In this document: positions 22,784 through 31,674 of the stretch, one piece after another | How the letters are laid out: every line of letters starts with the position of its first letter | Position numbering within the stretch: position 1 is the first letter of the stretch | Origin: Lysobacter sp. yr284 | GTDB lineage: Bacteria; Pseudomonadota; Gammaproteobacteria; Xanthomonadales; Xanthomonadaceae | DNA length: 64,000 bases | Direction: 5' to 3' | Assembly (NCBI RefSeq): GCF_900107375.1 | Contig: NZ_FNPT01000001.1 | Span: forward strand, 124,001 to 188,000 | Notes under the pieces: model-generated | Told to the model about the DNA's origin: nothing | Databases searched by the model: none | The model's input: only the letters and a program-made list of their open reading frames with translations | Made by a program: the position numbers and the translations under genes

Positions 22784-24127
22784 TCAGGCGTCGATGCGGA
22801 TCGAACGGCCGCGGCCGATGCCGTAATAGGCCAGGTCCGCGGCCTCGACCTCGTCGGGATGGTACAGGTTGCGTCCGTCGAAGATCACCGCGTCGGCCAG
22901 GGCCTGGCGCACGCGCACGAAGTCCGGGCTGCGGAACTGCTTCCACTCGGTCACCACCACCAGCGCATCGGCGTCGGCCAGCGCGGCGCGCGCCGAGTCG
23001 CACAGCACCAGGTCCTCGCGCTCGCCGAAGATGCGCAGCGCTTCCTCGCTGGCCTCCGGGTCGTAGGCGCGGACCCTGGCCCCGGCCTCCCACAGCTGCG
23101 CCAGCAGGCGCCGGCTGGAGGCCTCGCGCATGTCGTCGGTGTTGGGCTTGAACGCCAGGCCCCAGACCGCGAAGGTCTTGCCGCGCACATCAGAGCCGTA
23201 ATGGCGCTGGATCAGCTCGAACAGATGGCCCTTCTGGCTGTCGTTGACCGACTCCACCGCATCGAGCAGGCGCGCGCCGTAGCCGTGCTGCTGGGCGGTG
23301 CGCGCCAGCGCCTGCACGTCCTTGGGGAAGCACGAGCCGCCGTAGCCGGCGCCGGGATAGATGAAGTGCCAGCCGATGCGCGGGTCCGAGCCGATGCCCT
23401 GGCGGACCATCTCGATGTCGGCGCCGACTTTCTCGGCGATGTTGGCGATCTCGTTCATGAAACTGATCTTGGTCGCCAGCATCGCGTTGGCCGCGTACTT
23501 GGTCAGCTCGGCCGAGCGCACGTCCATCACCACGATGCGCTCGTGGTTGCGGTTGAACGGCGCGTACAGGCGCTTGAGCTTCTCCACCGCGAGCGGGTTG
23601 GCCGCGCCGATGACGATGCGGTCCGGGCGCATGCAGTCGTTGACCGCGTCGCCCTCTTTCAGGAATTCGGGATTGGAGGCGACGTCGAACGCCACCTGCG
23701 CGCCGCGCGCGGCCAGTTCGGCGGCGATGCTCGCCTGGACCTTGTCGGCGGTGCCGACCGGCACGGTCGACTTGTTGACCACGATCACCGGGCGCTCGAT
23801 GTGGCGGCCGATGGTCTGCGCCACCGCCAGCACGTACTTGAGGTCGGCGCTGCCGTCCTCGTCGGGCGGCGTGCCGACGGCGATGAAGATCAGGTCGCCG
23901 TGGGCGATCGCGCCGGCGGCGTCGGTGGTGAAATGCAGGCGGCCGGCGGCGTGGTTGGCCTTGACCATCGGCTCCAGGCCCGGCTCGTAGATCGGGATCG
24001 CGCCGCGGTTGAGGCCCTCGACCTTGGCCTGGTCGATGTCGACGCAGACCACGTCGTGACCGACGTCGGCCAGGCAGGTGCCGGTGACCAGGCCCACATA
24101 GCCGGTGCCGAAGATGGTGACGCGCAT
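22784..24127 (-). CDS. ugd: UDP-glucose 6-dehydrogenase
   Basis: The 447-residue enzyme oxidises UDP-glucose twice with NAD to give UDP-glucuronate for exopolysaccharide or LPS. It has the N-terminal Rossmann motif '[19 protein letters not shown]', the conserved '[12 protein letters not shown]', '[13 protein letters not shown]', '[13 protein letters not shown]' and the catalytic cysteine in '[13 protein letters not shown]', then a C-terminal '[13 protein letters not shown]' domain. Length and order are typical. AAGGA about eight bases upstream of the ATG at 24127 supports the start. It heads a compact unit with slyX and the DUF2058 gene (gaps of nine and ten bases). Confidence 0.95.
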   Translation of the reverse strand: MRVTIFGTGYVGLVTGTCLADVGHDVVCVDIDQAKVEGLNRGAIPIYEPGLEPMVKANHAAGRLHFTTDAAGAIAHGDLIFIAVGTPPDEDGSADLKYVLAVAQTIGRHIERPVIVVNKSTVPVGTADKVQASIAAELAARGAQVAFDVASNPEFLKEGDAVNDCMRPDRIVIGAANPLAVEKLKRLYAPFNRNHERIVVMDVRSAELTKYAANAMLATKISFMNEIANIAEKVGADIEMVRQGIGSDPRIGWHFIYPGAGYGGSCFPKDVQALARTAQQHGYGARLLDAVESVNDSQKGHLFELIQRHYGSDVRGKTFAVWGLAFKPNTDDMREASSRRLLAQLWEAGARVRAYDPEASEEALRIFGEREDLVLCDSARAALADADALVVVTEWKQFRSPDFVRVRQALADAVIFDGRNLYHPDEVEAADLAYYGIGRGRSIRIDA

Positions 24128-24347
24128 TGCTGTGTTCCTTGGGTGGAGCGGAATCGGTGGAGACGCGGGCCGCCGTCGGGCGCGGCGGCGCCGGTTGCCG
24201 CAAGGGTATGGGGACGCGGGACGCGCTGCAAAAGCCGTCGCCGCGCCGCCCTGGGCGTCGCGTCCCGGCGGGCGACCCCGCCGGGAACGCATACGCGGCG
24301 GGCGGCGCCGGCGCGCGGATCGCGCGCCGAGGCCGCCAGCGGTCCGG

Positions 24348-25208
24348 TCAGTGCTTGCCCGGACCGGCGCCCATGGCCGCCGGATCGGCGCCGCCGGCGC
24401 CCGGGCCGGCCGCGTCGGGCTTGACGATGTCGAGCAGTTCCACGTCGAACACCAGGGTCGCGTTCGGGCCGATCGGGCCGCCCGGGGTGCCCTGCTCGCC
24501 GTAGCCGAGCTTGGACGGGATCCACAGCTTGAACTTGCTGCCGACCGGCATCAGCGCGATGCCTTCCTGCCAGCCCGGCACCACCGCGCCGAGCGGGAAC
24601 ACCGCCGGCTCGTTGCGATCGTAGGAGCTGTCGAAGGTCTTGCCGTCCAGGGTGGTGCCCTTGTAGTGCACGCGCACCGTGTCGGAGGCCTTGGGCTTGG
24701 CGCCCTTGCCCTCGCTGACGATCTGGTACTGCAGGCCCGAGGCGGTGGTCACCACGCCGGCCTTCTTGCCGTTGGTGGCGAGGAACTTCTCGCCGTCTTC
24801 CTGGTTCTTCTTGGCCGTCGCCATCATCTTCTCGACCTGCTTGTTGCGCACGGTCTCCTGCAGGCGCTGGCGGATCTGCATCGCTTCCTCGTCGGTCAGC
24901 GCGACCTTCTCGCCCTTCATGCTGGCCTGCATCGCCTTCTGCAGCACGGCCAGGTCGATGTCGTCCTTGAGCAGCTCCAGCGAGCGGCCCATGTCCATGC
25001 CGATCAGGTAGCTGTTCTGCTCCTTCTCGGACTTCATGCCGCCCAGGACCTTGACGTCCTTGGAGGCGTCGGCGGCCTTGTCGCCGCCCTTGGCGTCGGC
25101 CGCGGCCTTGTCGCCGGCCGGCTTGCCGGCCTGGTCGCAGCCCGCGGCGAACAGCGCCGTCGAGGCCACGGCGATCGCCAGGGCGGTATTGCGCATGAAA
25201 GGCTTCAT
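24348..25208 (-). CDS. FKBP-type peptidyl-prolyl isomerase lipoprotein
   Basis: The 286-residue protein has a signal peptide ending in a lipobox (LFAAGC, residues about 22-27), so it is anchored in the envelope. An Ala/Lys/Asp-rich linker follows, then the FkpA/Mip-type N-terminal helical dimerisation domain ('[16 protein letters not shown]', '[14 protein letters not shown]') and the FKBP domain ('[20 protein letters not shown]', '[20 protein letters not shown]'). It should fold or hold proteins at the periplasmic face. A Gly/Ala/Pro-rich tail of about 25 residues ends it. AGGAG lies nine bases before the ATG at 25208. A paralogue lies directly upstream. Confidence 0.92.
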   Translation of the reverse strand: MKPFMRNTALAIAVASTALFAAGCDQAGKPAGDKAAADAKGGDKAADASKDVKVLGGMKSEKEQNSYLIGMDMGRSLELLKDDIDLAVLQKAMQASMKGEKVALTDEEAMQIRQRLQETVRNKQVEKMMATAKKNQEDGEKFLATNGKKAGVVTTASGLQYQIVSEGKGAKPKASDTVRVHYKGTTLDGKTFDSSYDRNEPAVFPLGAVVPGWQEGIALMPVGSKFKLWIPSKLGYGEQGTPGGPIGPNATLVFDVELLDIVKPDAAGPGAGGADPAAMGAGPGKH

Positions 25209-25326
25209 CAAACTGCACTCCTGAAAAGACGGGAAGACCGGAAGGTGGATGGCCGGCCGGACACGCTGCCCGGCGTCGGCTGAACGTTGCGTCACGCGCC
25301 GCGCGCGAGCGCGCGGCGCGCGGGGA

Positions 25327-26271
25327 TCACAGGATGTCGAGCAGCTCGACCTCGAAGGTCAGCACGGCGTTGGGGCCGATGCTCGGCGGCGCGCCGTTCG
25401 GGCCGTAGGCCAGCTCGGACGGAATCCAGAACTTGAACTTGCTGCCCACCGGCATCATCGCCAGGCCTTCCTGCCAGCCCTGGATCACGCCGTTGACCGG
25501 GAATTCGGCCGGCTGGCCGCGATCGTAGGAGCTGTCGAACGTCTTGCCGTCCAGCAGCGTGCCCTTGTAGTTCACGCTGACCTTGTCGGTCGGCTTGGGA
25601 CGCTCGCCCGAGCCCTGGCGCAGGATCATGTACTGCAGGCCCGAGCCGGTCGAGAACACGCCCTTGACCTTCTTGTTCTCGTCGAGGAACGCCTTGCCTT
25701 CCTTGAGGTTCTTCTCGCCGGCCGCGGCCGCGTCGGCCTTGGCCTTGGTCTGCATGCGCTCGCTGAAGTTGGTCAGCACGGTGCGCGCGTCGCCGTCGGC
25801 CAGCAGCGGCTTGCCGCCGCCGAGCGAGGTGCGCACGGCCTGGGCCAGCACCGGCAGGTCGATTTCGGATTTGATCTGCTGCAGGGCCGGGCCGACCATG
25901 AAGGTGCCGATCATCAGGCCGACCTTGGTCTTGTCGACCGCCGGCGGCGGCGTGCCCGGCGGGGTGCCCTGGGCCGGCTTGCCCTCGCGCGAGGCGATGC
26001 GCGCGCGCAGCGCGGTGTCGACGGTGCGGGCCTCGTCCTGGGTGATCAGGGGCTTGCCGCCGTCGAACACGTTCTTGACCGCTTTTTCGAACGCCGCGGC
26101 GTCGAGGTCCGGGCCGACCGGCTTGAGCGAGGACGCCACGTCCATGCCGATGGCGTAGCTGATTTTTTCGCGTTCGTTGGCGAGCACGGATTTGTCCTGG
26201 GCAGAGGCGGCGCCAGCGAACAGCGCCGCGGTGGTCATCAACACGGCCGCGCCGCGCACGAAGGGCTTCAT
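25327..26271 (-). CDS. FKBP-type peptidyl-prolyl isomerase with doubled N-terminal domain
   Basis: This 314-residue periplasmic isomerase has a cleavable signal peptide (ends near ASA-Q25) and no lipobox. It carries two tandem copies of the FKBP N-terminal helical unit: residues about 35-95 ('KISYAIGMDVASSLKPVG', then 'GGKPLITQDEARTVDTAL') and about 115-172 ('KVGLMIGTFMVGPALQQIK', then 'GGKPLLADGDARTVLTNF'), separated by a Gly/Pro/Thr linker. The catalytic FKBP domain follows ('[20 protein letters not shown]'). FkpA/Mip proteins normally have one such unit, which makes a V-shaped dimer; two copies in one chain could make a monomeric equivalent. Both FKBP genes begin MKPF, suggesting a tandem duplication. 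Confidence 0.9.
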   Translation of the reverse strand: MKPFVRGAAVLMTTAALFAGAASAQDKSVLANEREKISYAIGMDVASSLKPVGPDLDAAAFEKAVKNVFDGGKPLITQDEARTVDTALRARIASREGKPAQGTPPGTPPPAVDKTKVGLMIGTFMVGPALQQIKSEIDLPVLAQAVRTSLGGGKPLLADGDARTVLTNFSERMQTKAKADAAAAGEKNLKEGKAFLDENKKVKGVFSTGSGLQYMILRQGSGERPKPTDKVSVNYKGTLLDGKTFDSSYDRGQPAEFPVNGVIQGWQEGLAMMPVGSKFKFWIPSELAYGPNGAPPSIGPNAVLTFEVELLDIL

Positions 26272-26520
26272 TAGGGTCCCGCTCCTGGTGTCCTGGGTAT
26301 CGATCTTGCAATCGGATGGCGCGCCGCCGCGCGGCGCGAGCCCGCCATTGTCGCGGGCGCGGCCGTGGGCGGCAACGCTCCAGTGTGACGGCGGACCGGC
26401 GTTTTAGTTCCGCCGCGACGCCGGCGGCGCCGCGGGGAAACCTGACCGGGCGCCCAGATCGCTCCGCGCCGGCCGGCCGCGGCGCCTGCGCGGGGCGCGC
26501 TCAAGGCGCCATCGCCGCGC

Positions 26521-27150
26521 TCAATGCGCCGCGGACGCCTTCGGCGCCGGCGCCGCCAGGGCGCGCTCGATCGCCGCGACCACCGCCGGATCGTCCGGCG
26601 TGGTCTTGCTGCCGTAGCTGGCGATCAGCTTGCCGTCGCGGCCGATCAGGTACTTGTGGAAGTTCCACTTCGGGGTCTCGCCGCCGGCGGCCTTGGCCAG
26701 GTCCTTGTACAGCGGCGTGGCCTGCTCGCCGACCACGTGCACCTTCTCGAACATCGGGAACTTGACCCCGTAGGTCAGCGTGCAGAACTCCTGGATCTGC
26801 TTCTCGTCCTCGAATTCCTGGGCCTTGAAATCGCCCGAGGGGAAGCCGAGCACGGCGAAGCCGCGCGCCTTGTACTTGGCGTGCAGGCCTTCCAGCGCCT
26901 CGAATTGCGGGGTGAAGCCGCACTTGCTGGCGGTGTTGACCACCAGCACGACGTCGCCGGCGTAGGTCTTGGCCAGGTCGACCGGCTGCTTGCCGGCCAG
27001 CGGGCGGTAGCTGCGCTCGAGCAGGCCGCCGGCGGCGCCGGCGGCGACGGCGGCGCCGGCGGCGACGGCGAGCGCCAGGCCCAGCGCCAGCGCGACGGCG
27101 GCGCGGCGGCGGGTCCGGGAGGGGGAATGCGAGGGGGCGACAACGGACAT
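26521..27150 (-). CDS. Glutathione peroxidase family protein, exported
   Basis: A 209-residue thiol peroxidase of the GPx family with an N-terminal Arg-Arg-Arg and hydrophobic segment (residues about 14-41), indicating export or membrane anchoring. The peroxidatic cysteine is Cys77 in 'NTASKCGFTPQ'; the rest of the active site is in 'GFPSGDFKAQEF' and 'WNFHKYLIGRDG'. Non-selenium bacterial GPx proteins commonly use thioredoxin rather than glutathione. The usual 'FPCNQF' is 'FPSGDF' here, so the second-site residues differ from the standard pattern. The ATG at 27150 precedes the signal; a longer open frame upstream runs antisense to the next operon and is not coding. Confidence 0.9.
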   Translation of the reverse strand: MSVVAPSHSPSRTRRRAAVALALGLALAVAAGAAVAAGAAGGLLERSYRPLAGKQPVDLAKTYAGDVVLVVNTASKCGFTPQFEALEGLHAKYKARGFAVLGFPSGDFKAQEFEDEKQIQEFCTLTYGVKFPMFEKVHVVGEQATPLYKDLAKAAGGETPKWNFHKYLIGRDGKLIASYGSKTTPDDPAVVAAIERALAAPAPKASAAH

Positions 27151-27230
27151 GGCAGGCCTCGGTGACTGGGGAGCCCGGCGGGGGCCGGAGCGGGACCGGA
27201 CCAGTATGACTTTAGTTGGGTCGGCGGCGA

Positions 27231-27258
27231 TTGACGCGACGTGTTTAGGTGTTATAGT
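27231..27258 (+). promoter_or_regulatory. Sigma-70 promoter of the YtrA-ABC operon
   Basis: TTGACG (27231-27236) and TATAGT (27253-27258) are separated by 16 bases. This is the best promoter match in the window and lies 40 bases upstream of the first gene of the operon. Confidence 0.75.
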
Positions 27259-27271
27259 TGCATACAACACC
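27248..27271. promoter_or_regulatory. Candidate operator for the YtrA-type GntR repressor
   Basis: GGTGTT at 27248-27253 and AACACC at 27266-27271 are perfect inverted arms, with TA (27255-27256) and TA (27263-27264) symmetric inside. The dyad covers the -10 box, so bound repressor would block RNA polymerase. Its GT-TA...TA-AC pattern fits operators of the YtrA group of GntR regulators, and such a regulator is encoded about 525 bases downstream. Confidence 0.65.
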
Positions 27272-27297
27272 GGCCCACTAAAGAGCAGGACGTTCAT

Positions 27298-27792
27298 ATG
27301 AACCGCAAGCTCCATCATTCGATTTCGGCCCTGATGGCCGCCGGCGGCGCCCTGGTGCTGGGCCTGGTGGTCGCCCTGCCCCTGCCCGCCCCCGATGCCG
27401 CCCCGGCGCCTTCGCTGACCGAATTCGCCGCCGACGCGCCGGCCACCCGCCCGATCGAAGTCGACCTGGGCGCGGTCAAGGCCCGGATCAGCTTCGACCG
27501 CGCCTTCCTCGCCCGCGCCCAGGCCCGTTCCGGCGACGTCGCCGGCGCGGTGCGCAAGATCGAGCAGCGCGCCTCGCAGTTGGAGAACGCCGAACGCGCC
27601 AGCGAACTGGCCGGCCTGGCCGGCGCGCTGGCCGGCGACGTCGGCGACCTGGCCGCGCTGGCCAACGCCATCGCCCCGTCCTCCCCCGCCGCCGAGCCGG
27701 CGGCCGAACCCAAGCGCAAGGCCGCAAGCGCCGCGCGCCGCAACCGCAGCAATCTCGTTATGCCCTATTTCTCCTTCCTGTCGCGGGGCTGA
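27298..27792 (+). CDS. Small predicted membrane/exported protein, first gene of the YtrA operon
   Basis: A 164-residue protein I cannot assign. Residues 8-30 are hydrophobic (signal or anchor), followed by a proline/alanine stretch, then a helical region of about 80 residues ('AFLARAQARSGDVAGAVRKI', 'QLENAERASELAGLAGALAG') and a basic end ('PKRKAASAARRNRS'). The ATG at 27298 lies 40 bases after the promoter. It ends three bases before the GntR gene, so the operon starts here. Its place in a self-repressed ABC operon suggests an envelope role. Confidence 0.7.
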   Translation: MNRKLHHSISALMAAGGALVLGLVVALPLPAPDAAPAPSLTEFAADAPATRPIEVDLGAVKARISFDRAFLARAQARSGDVAGAVRKIEQRASQLENAERASELAGLAGALAGDVGDLAALANAIAPSSPAAEPAAEPKRKAASAARRNRSNLVMPYFSFLSRG

Positions 27793-27795
27793 GCC

Positions 27796-28188
27796 ATGAC
27801 CGCAATCCAATGGAGCGACGGCGCTCCGATCTATCGCCAGCTCAAGGAGCGCGTCGTCGCCATGATGCTCGACGGCGTGCTCAAGCCGGGCGACGCCCTG
27901 CCCTCCGTGCGCCAGGTCGCCGCCGAATACCAACTCAATCCCATCACCGTCTCGCGCGCCTACCAGGAATTGGCCGACGAGGCGTTGGTCGAAAAACGCC
28001 GAGGCCTGGGCATGTACGTGACCGAAGAAGCCGCGAAGAAACTGCTCCTCAACGAGCGCGACCGCTTCCTGCGCGAGGAATGGCCGCTGGTGCTCGAACG
28101 CATCGCCCGGCTCGGCCTGCGCGCCGAGGAACTGCTGGCCGGCGAACCGGCCGCCACCAACGGCAGCCACAAGGCGGACGCCCCATGA
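27796..28188 (+). CDS. GntR-family regulator, YtrA subfamily
   Basis: The 130-residue regulator has the GntR winged helix at residues about 10-75 ('PIYRQLKERVVAMMLDGVL', 'GDALPSVRQVAAEYQLNPIT', 'GLGMYVTEEAAKKL') and only a short helical C-terminal part, the hallmark of the YtrA subfamily, which has no large ligand domain and is usually encoded with ABC transporter genes. Its stop codon overlaps the ATPase start (ATGA). It most likely represses its own operon through the dyad over the promoter. Confidence 0.92.
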   Translation: MTAIQWSDGAPIYRQLKERVVAMMLDGVLKPGDALPSVRQVAAEYQLNPITVSRAYQELADEALVEKRRGLGMYVTEEAAKKLLLNERDRFLREEWPLVLERIARLGLRAEELLAGEPAATNGSHKADAP

Positions 28189-29084
28189 CCCACTCCCTGC
28201 ATACCCCGCCCCTGCGCGACGCCGCCGGCGCCGTGGTCCGCGCCCGCGGCCTGCGCAAGACCTACCGCAACAAGGCCGCGCTCGCCGGCACCGACTTCGA
28301 CATCCCCGCCGGCCGCATCGTCGGCCTGATCGGCCCCAACGGCGCCGGCAAGACCACCGCGCTCAAGGCGGTGCTCGGCCTGACTTCGTTCGAAGGCGAA
28401 CTGTCGGTGCTCGGGCTGGACCCGCGCACCCAGCGCGACGAACTCATGCGCGAGGTCTGCTTCATCGCCGACGTGGCGGTGCTGCCGCGCTGGCTGCGGG
28501 TGCGCGAGGCGATCGAGTTCGTCGCCGGCGTGCATCCGCGCTTCGACCGGGCCAAGTGCGAGCGCTTCCTGCACGGCACCCAGCTCAAGCCCGACCTGCG
28601 CGTGCGCGAAATGTCCAAAGGCATGATCGTGCAGCTGCACCTGGCCCTGGTGATGGCGATCGACGCGCGCCTGCTGGTGCTCGACGAGCCGACCCTGGGC
28701 CTGGACATCCTCTACCGCAAGCAGTTCTACCAGCGCCTGCTGGAGGACTATTTCGACGAGAACAAGACCATCGTGGTCACCACCCACCAGGTCGAGGAGA
28801 TCGAGCACATCCTCACCGACGTGATGTTCATCCGCGACGGCAAGATCGTGCTGGACTGCCCGATGGAGAACGTCGGCGAGCGCTTCGTCGAGGTGCTGGT
28901 CGACCGCGACAAGGCCGAGCACGCGCGCACGCTCGGGCCGCTGGACGAACGCGCATTGCCGTTCGGCAAGACCGTGATGCTGTTCGACGGCGTCGCCGCC
29001 GCCCAGCTCGACGGCCTCGGCGAGACCCGCACGCCGGGCCTGGCCGACCTGTTCGTCGCCACCATGAAGGGGACCTACGCATGA
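28185..29084 (+). CDS. ABC transporter ATP-binding protein
   Basis: The 299-residue ATPase has Walker A 'GPNGAGKT' at residues 50-57, Walker B 'LLVLDEPT' and the switch histidine in 'VVTTHQVEEIEH'. The signature loop reads 'MSKGMIVQL', a degenerate form of LSGGQ also seen in YtrB/CcmA-like export ATPases. It has a C-terminal extension of about 80 residues after the nucleotide-binding domain. It overlaps the regulator by four bases and the permease by four bases (both ATGA), so the three proteins are translationally coupled. Confidence 0.93.
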   Translation: MTHSLHTPPLRDAAGAVVRARGLRKTYRNKAALAGTDFDIPAGRIVGLIGPNGAGKTTALKAVLGLTSFEGELSVLGLDPRTQRDELMREVCFIADVAVLPRWLRVREAIEFVAGVHPRFDRAKCERFLHGTQLKPDLRVREMSKGMIVQLHLALVMAIDARLLVLDEPTLGLDILYRKQFYQRLLEDYFDENKTIVVTTHQVEEIEHILTDVMFIRDGKIVLDCPMENVGERFVEVLVDRDKAEHARTLGPLDERALPFGKTVMLFDGVAAAQLDGLGETRTPGLADLFVATMKGTYA

Positions 29085-30109
29085 ACGCCGCCACCGACGA
29101 CTTCTCCGTACCCGCCGCCGTTCCGCGCGCGGCCGCCGCGATCCCGCCGTCGCGGGTGTTCGTGATGCTGCTCAAGCGCGAGTTCTGGGAACACCGCGGC
29201 GGCTTCCTGTGGGGCCCGCTGATCGCCGGCGCCATCGCCATCGTCTTCACCGTGCTCGGCGTCATCGGCGGCTCGGTGCTGTTCCGCAAGGTCGCCAACC
29301 AGCACGGCGAAGGCATCAACTTCGAGATGAGCGGCGGCGAGATCGGCCGCGCCGGCAGCATCGGCGACGCCGCCCTGGCCGGCGGCCTGGGCATGGTCTG
29401 CCTGGTGTTCGTGTTCGTGGTGTTCTTCTACGCGCTGGGCTCGATCTACGACGAGCGCAAGGACCGCAGCATCCTGTTCTGGAAGTCGCTGCCGGTCTCC
29501 GACACCCAGGCGGTGCTGTCCAAGCTGGTGTGGGCGCTGCTGCTGGCGCCGCTGCTGGCCGCGGCGATCGGCCTGGCGGTGGGCCTGGTGATGTGGGTGC
29601 TGGCGTGGCTGGCGGCGGTGCTCAACGGCTTCCCCGGCGCCGACGCGATCTTCACCCAGGCCCATCCGCTGCAGTTGCTCGGCGAGTTGGCGGTGTCGGT
29701 GCCGGTGTACGCGCTGTGGGCGCTGCCGACCGTGGGCTGGCTGATGCTGTGCTCGGCCTGGGCGCGCAGCGTGCCGTTCGTCTGGGCGGTGGTGATCCCG
29801 CTGCTGGCCTGCGTGTTCGTGAGCTTCCTCGACATCATGCCGGGCATCGAGATCCCGCATGGCGCGATCTGGTACACGGTGGCGCTGCGCGGCCTGCTCA
29901 GCGTGGTACCGGGCACCTGGTTCCTGCACGAGCAAATGAACGGCGACGCGCAACAAGCCGCGCTCAAGGGCACCGAGGCGCTGAGCCAACTGGATTCGGT
30001 CAACAGCCTGCACGTGCTGGCCACCGCCGACCTGTGGATCGGCGCGGCGCTCGGCGCGGCCATGATCTACGCCGCGATCCGCCTGCGCCGCTGGCGCGAC
30101 GACGGCTGA
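29081..30109 (+). CDS. ABC transporter permease (ABC-2 type)
   Basis: The 342-residue membrane protein has about six hydrophobic segments: near residues 42-65, 105-125, 150-185 (two), 210-245 and 315-335. 'FYALGSIYDERKDRSILFWK' resembles the coupling segment of ABC-2 type permeases. One large external loop lies between the first two segments and another before the last. With the ATPase it forms an exporter of unknown substrate; related YtrA-linked systems respond to cell-wall antibiotics, but nothing in the sequence shows the substrate. Confidence 0.9.
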   Translation: MNAATDDFSVPAAVPRAAAAIPPSRVFVMLLKREFWEHRGGFLWGPLIAGAIAIVFTVLGVIGGSVLFRKVANQHGEGINFEMSGGEIGRAGSIGDAALAGGLGMVCLVFVFVVFFYALGSIYDERKDRSILFWKSLPVSDTQAVLSKLVWALLLAPLLAAAIGLAVGLVMWVLAWLAAVLNGFPGADAIFTQAHPLQLLGELAVSVPVYALWALPTVGWLMLCSAWARSVPFVWAVVIPLLACVFVSFLDIMPGIEIPHGAIWYTVALRGLLSVVPGTWFLHEQMNGDAQQAALKGTEALSQLDSVNSLHVLATADLWIGAALGAAMIYAAIRLRRWRDDG

Positions 30110-30220
30110 GCCGCCGCTGGCCGGCGGGGATCGGTCACGATCCAACGCAACCGGGCTTTCAACCCTGCCGGCCCCCAGCGCATCCCAGCCTTACCCTTCG
30201 TTCCTGCCCAGGACCCCGCC

Positions 30221-31000
30221 ATGCGCTTCTCGCCTTCCGCACGCCCCCTGCTCGCCCTGCTCTGCGCCGCGCTGTTGCCCGGCGCCGCCTTCGCCGCCGA
30301 CCGCTGCGACAACGCCCAGCCGCGCAACCTCTCGCTCGACCTGCGCGGCGTGGACGCGGTGGTGTTCGAGATCGGTTCCGACGACCTGGTCCTGGAGGGC
30401 GGCAGCGGCGCGCCCGCGGTCACCGGCCGCGCCTGCGCCAGCAATCCCGCCGACCTCGCCGGCCTGACCCTGACCCAGCGCCGCGAAGGCAACAAGCTGG
30501 TGGTCGCCGCCGAGCACTCCAAGCGCTTCGGTCTGAGCTTCAGCGGCCACCGCTACATGCGGCTGCACGCGAGCGTGCCGCAGAACCTGCGCGTGCAGCT
30601 CAAGGTCGGCTCCGGCGACGCCTCGGTGCGCAACGTCGCCGCGCTCAGCGCCGACGTCGATTCCGGCGACATCTCGATCGAGAACGTGCGCGGCCTCACC
30701 GTCGCCTCGGTCGGTTCCGGCGACATCGTGCTGCGCGACATCGGCCCGCTGCAGATCGTCAGCCTCGGCTCGGGCGACCTGAAGGCGCGCAACGTCGGCG
30801 GCGACGTCCGCATCGGCACGGTCGGTTCCGGCGACGTCGACCTCGACCAGGTCGCCGGGTCGGTCACGCTCGACCGCATCGGCTCGGGCGACCTGGAAGT
30901 CGACGGCGTGCGCGGCGACCTGCGCGTGGCCCGGATCGGCAGCGGCTCGGTCAACCACCGCGGCGTGTCCGGCCGGGTCGACGTGCCCAAGCAGGACTGA
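30221..31000 (+). CDS. Secreted GIN/DUF2807-like beta-solenoid protein
   Basis: A 259-residue periplasmic or outer-surface protein with signal peptide (ends near AFA-A). From residue 130 it has seven regular repeats that each start 'GSGD' (variants DSGD and GSGS), spaced 17, 18, 18, 19, 19 and 19 residues. Units such as 'GSGDLKARNVGGDVRIGTV' predict a right-handed beta-solenoid, as in head-GIN (DUF2807) proteins. No enzymatic motif is seen; an adhesive or scaffold role is possible. AGGA precedes the ATG. It follows the permease by 111 bases and is probably in the same operon. Confidence 0.8.
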   Translation: MRFSPSARPLLALLCAALLPGAAFAADRCDNAQPRNLSLDLRGVDAVVFEIGSDDLVLEGGSGAPAVTGRACASNPADLAGLTLTQRREGNKLVVAAEHSKRFGLSFSGHRYMRLHASVPQNLRVQLKVGSGDASVRNVAALSADVDSGDISIENVRGLTVASVGSGDIVLRDIGPLQIVSLGSGDLKARNVGGDVRIGTVGSGDVDLDQVAGSVTLDRIGSGDLEVDGVRGDLRVARIGSGSVNHRGVSGRVDVPKQD

Positions 31001-31097
31001 CCGCCTGCATCGATGCGGACGGCGCGCCGTCCGCATCGCCGCGACCGCCCTTTCCCGCCTTCCCCATCCCACACCCGCTTCGCCCGGAGCCCCGTCC

Positions 31098-31643
31098 ATG
31101 ACCGCCCGCACCTCGTCCGCCGTTGCCTTGCTCGCCGCCGCGCTCGCGGCCGCCTTCGCCGGCGCCTGTTCGCGCCTGCCCGACGGCGAGGTGCACGTGT
31201 CGGTGATCGACCACATCTCGATGGCCGGCGACAAGGTGCTGCTGCGCGGCGCCGGCGGCAGCGCGCAGATCGGCCCCGACGGCGCGATCGCCATCGACGG
31301 CGGCGCGCTGGCGCTCACCCCGGCGCAACAGGCGCTGGGCCGCGAGTTCTACCAACAGGCCATGGGCATGCGCCACGACGGCGTCGCCATCGGCAAGGCC
31401 GGCGCGGCGATGGCCGGGCAGGCCCTGAGCACCGTGGCTCAGGACCTGCGCGACGGCAACACCGACCAGACCGAGGCCAAGATCCAGGCCGAGGCGGACA
31501 AGCTGGAAGCGCAGGCGCTGCAGCTGTGCCGACGCGTGCAGGCGCTGCGCGACGTGCAGCAGCGGCTGAGCGCGGCGTTGCCGCAGTTCGAGCCGTACGC
31601 GCGCATTTCCGCCAGCGCCGGCGACGACTGCCGCAAGCGCTGA
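31098..31643 (+). CDS. DUF2884-like (YggN-type) lipoprotein
   Basis: The 181-residue protein has a signal peptide ending 'AFAGACSR', which may be a lipobox, so it is probably lipid-anchored. The mature region begins 'VHVSVIDHISMAGDKVLLRG' and 'ALTPAQQALGREFYQQAMGM', a strand-rich start followed by long helices, and ends with paired cysteines ('LCRRVQALRDVQQRL', 'DDCRKR'). This resembles the DUF2884/YggN family, whose function is unknown. It is the last gene of the 27-31.6 kb operon and converges with the YiaA/B gene. Confidence 0.7.
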   Translation: MTARTSSAVALLAAALAAAFAGACSRLPDGEVHVSVIDHISMAGDKVLLRGAGGSAQIGPDGAIAIDGGALALTPAQQALGREFYQQAMGMRHDGVAIGKAGAAMAGQALSTVAQDLRDGNTDQTEAKIQAEADKLEAQALQLCRRVQALRDVQQRLSAALPQFEPYARISASAGDDCRKR

Positions 31644-31662
31644 GCCGGCCGCCGCGGCCGGC
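31644..31662. terminator. Possible bidirectional hairpin between convergent genes
   Basis: GCCGGCCG and CGGCCGGC form an eight-base stem with a three-base loop in the 31-base space between two convergent stop codons. There is no T-run on either side, so it is a weak candidate. Confidence 0.35.
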
Positions 31663-31674
31663 CGCGGCGCCGGA

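Noticed and set aside
27151-28170. In-frame extension of the glutathione peroxidase to a 549-residue protein
   Set aside because: The added part runs antisense through the promoter, the first operon gene and the GntR gene, and shows no similarity to known domains; the signal peptide marks the true start at 27150.
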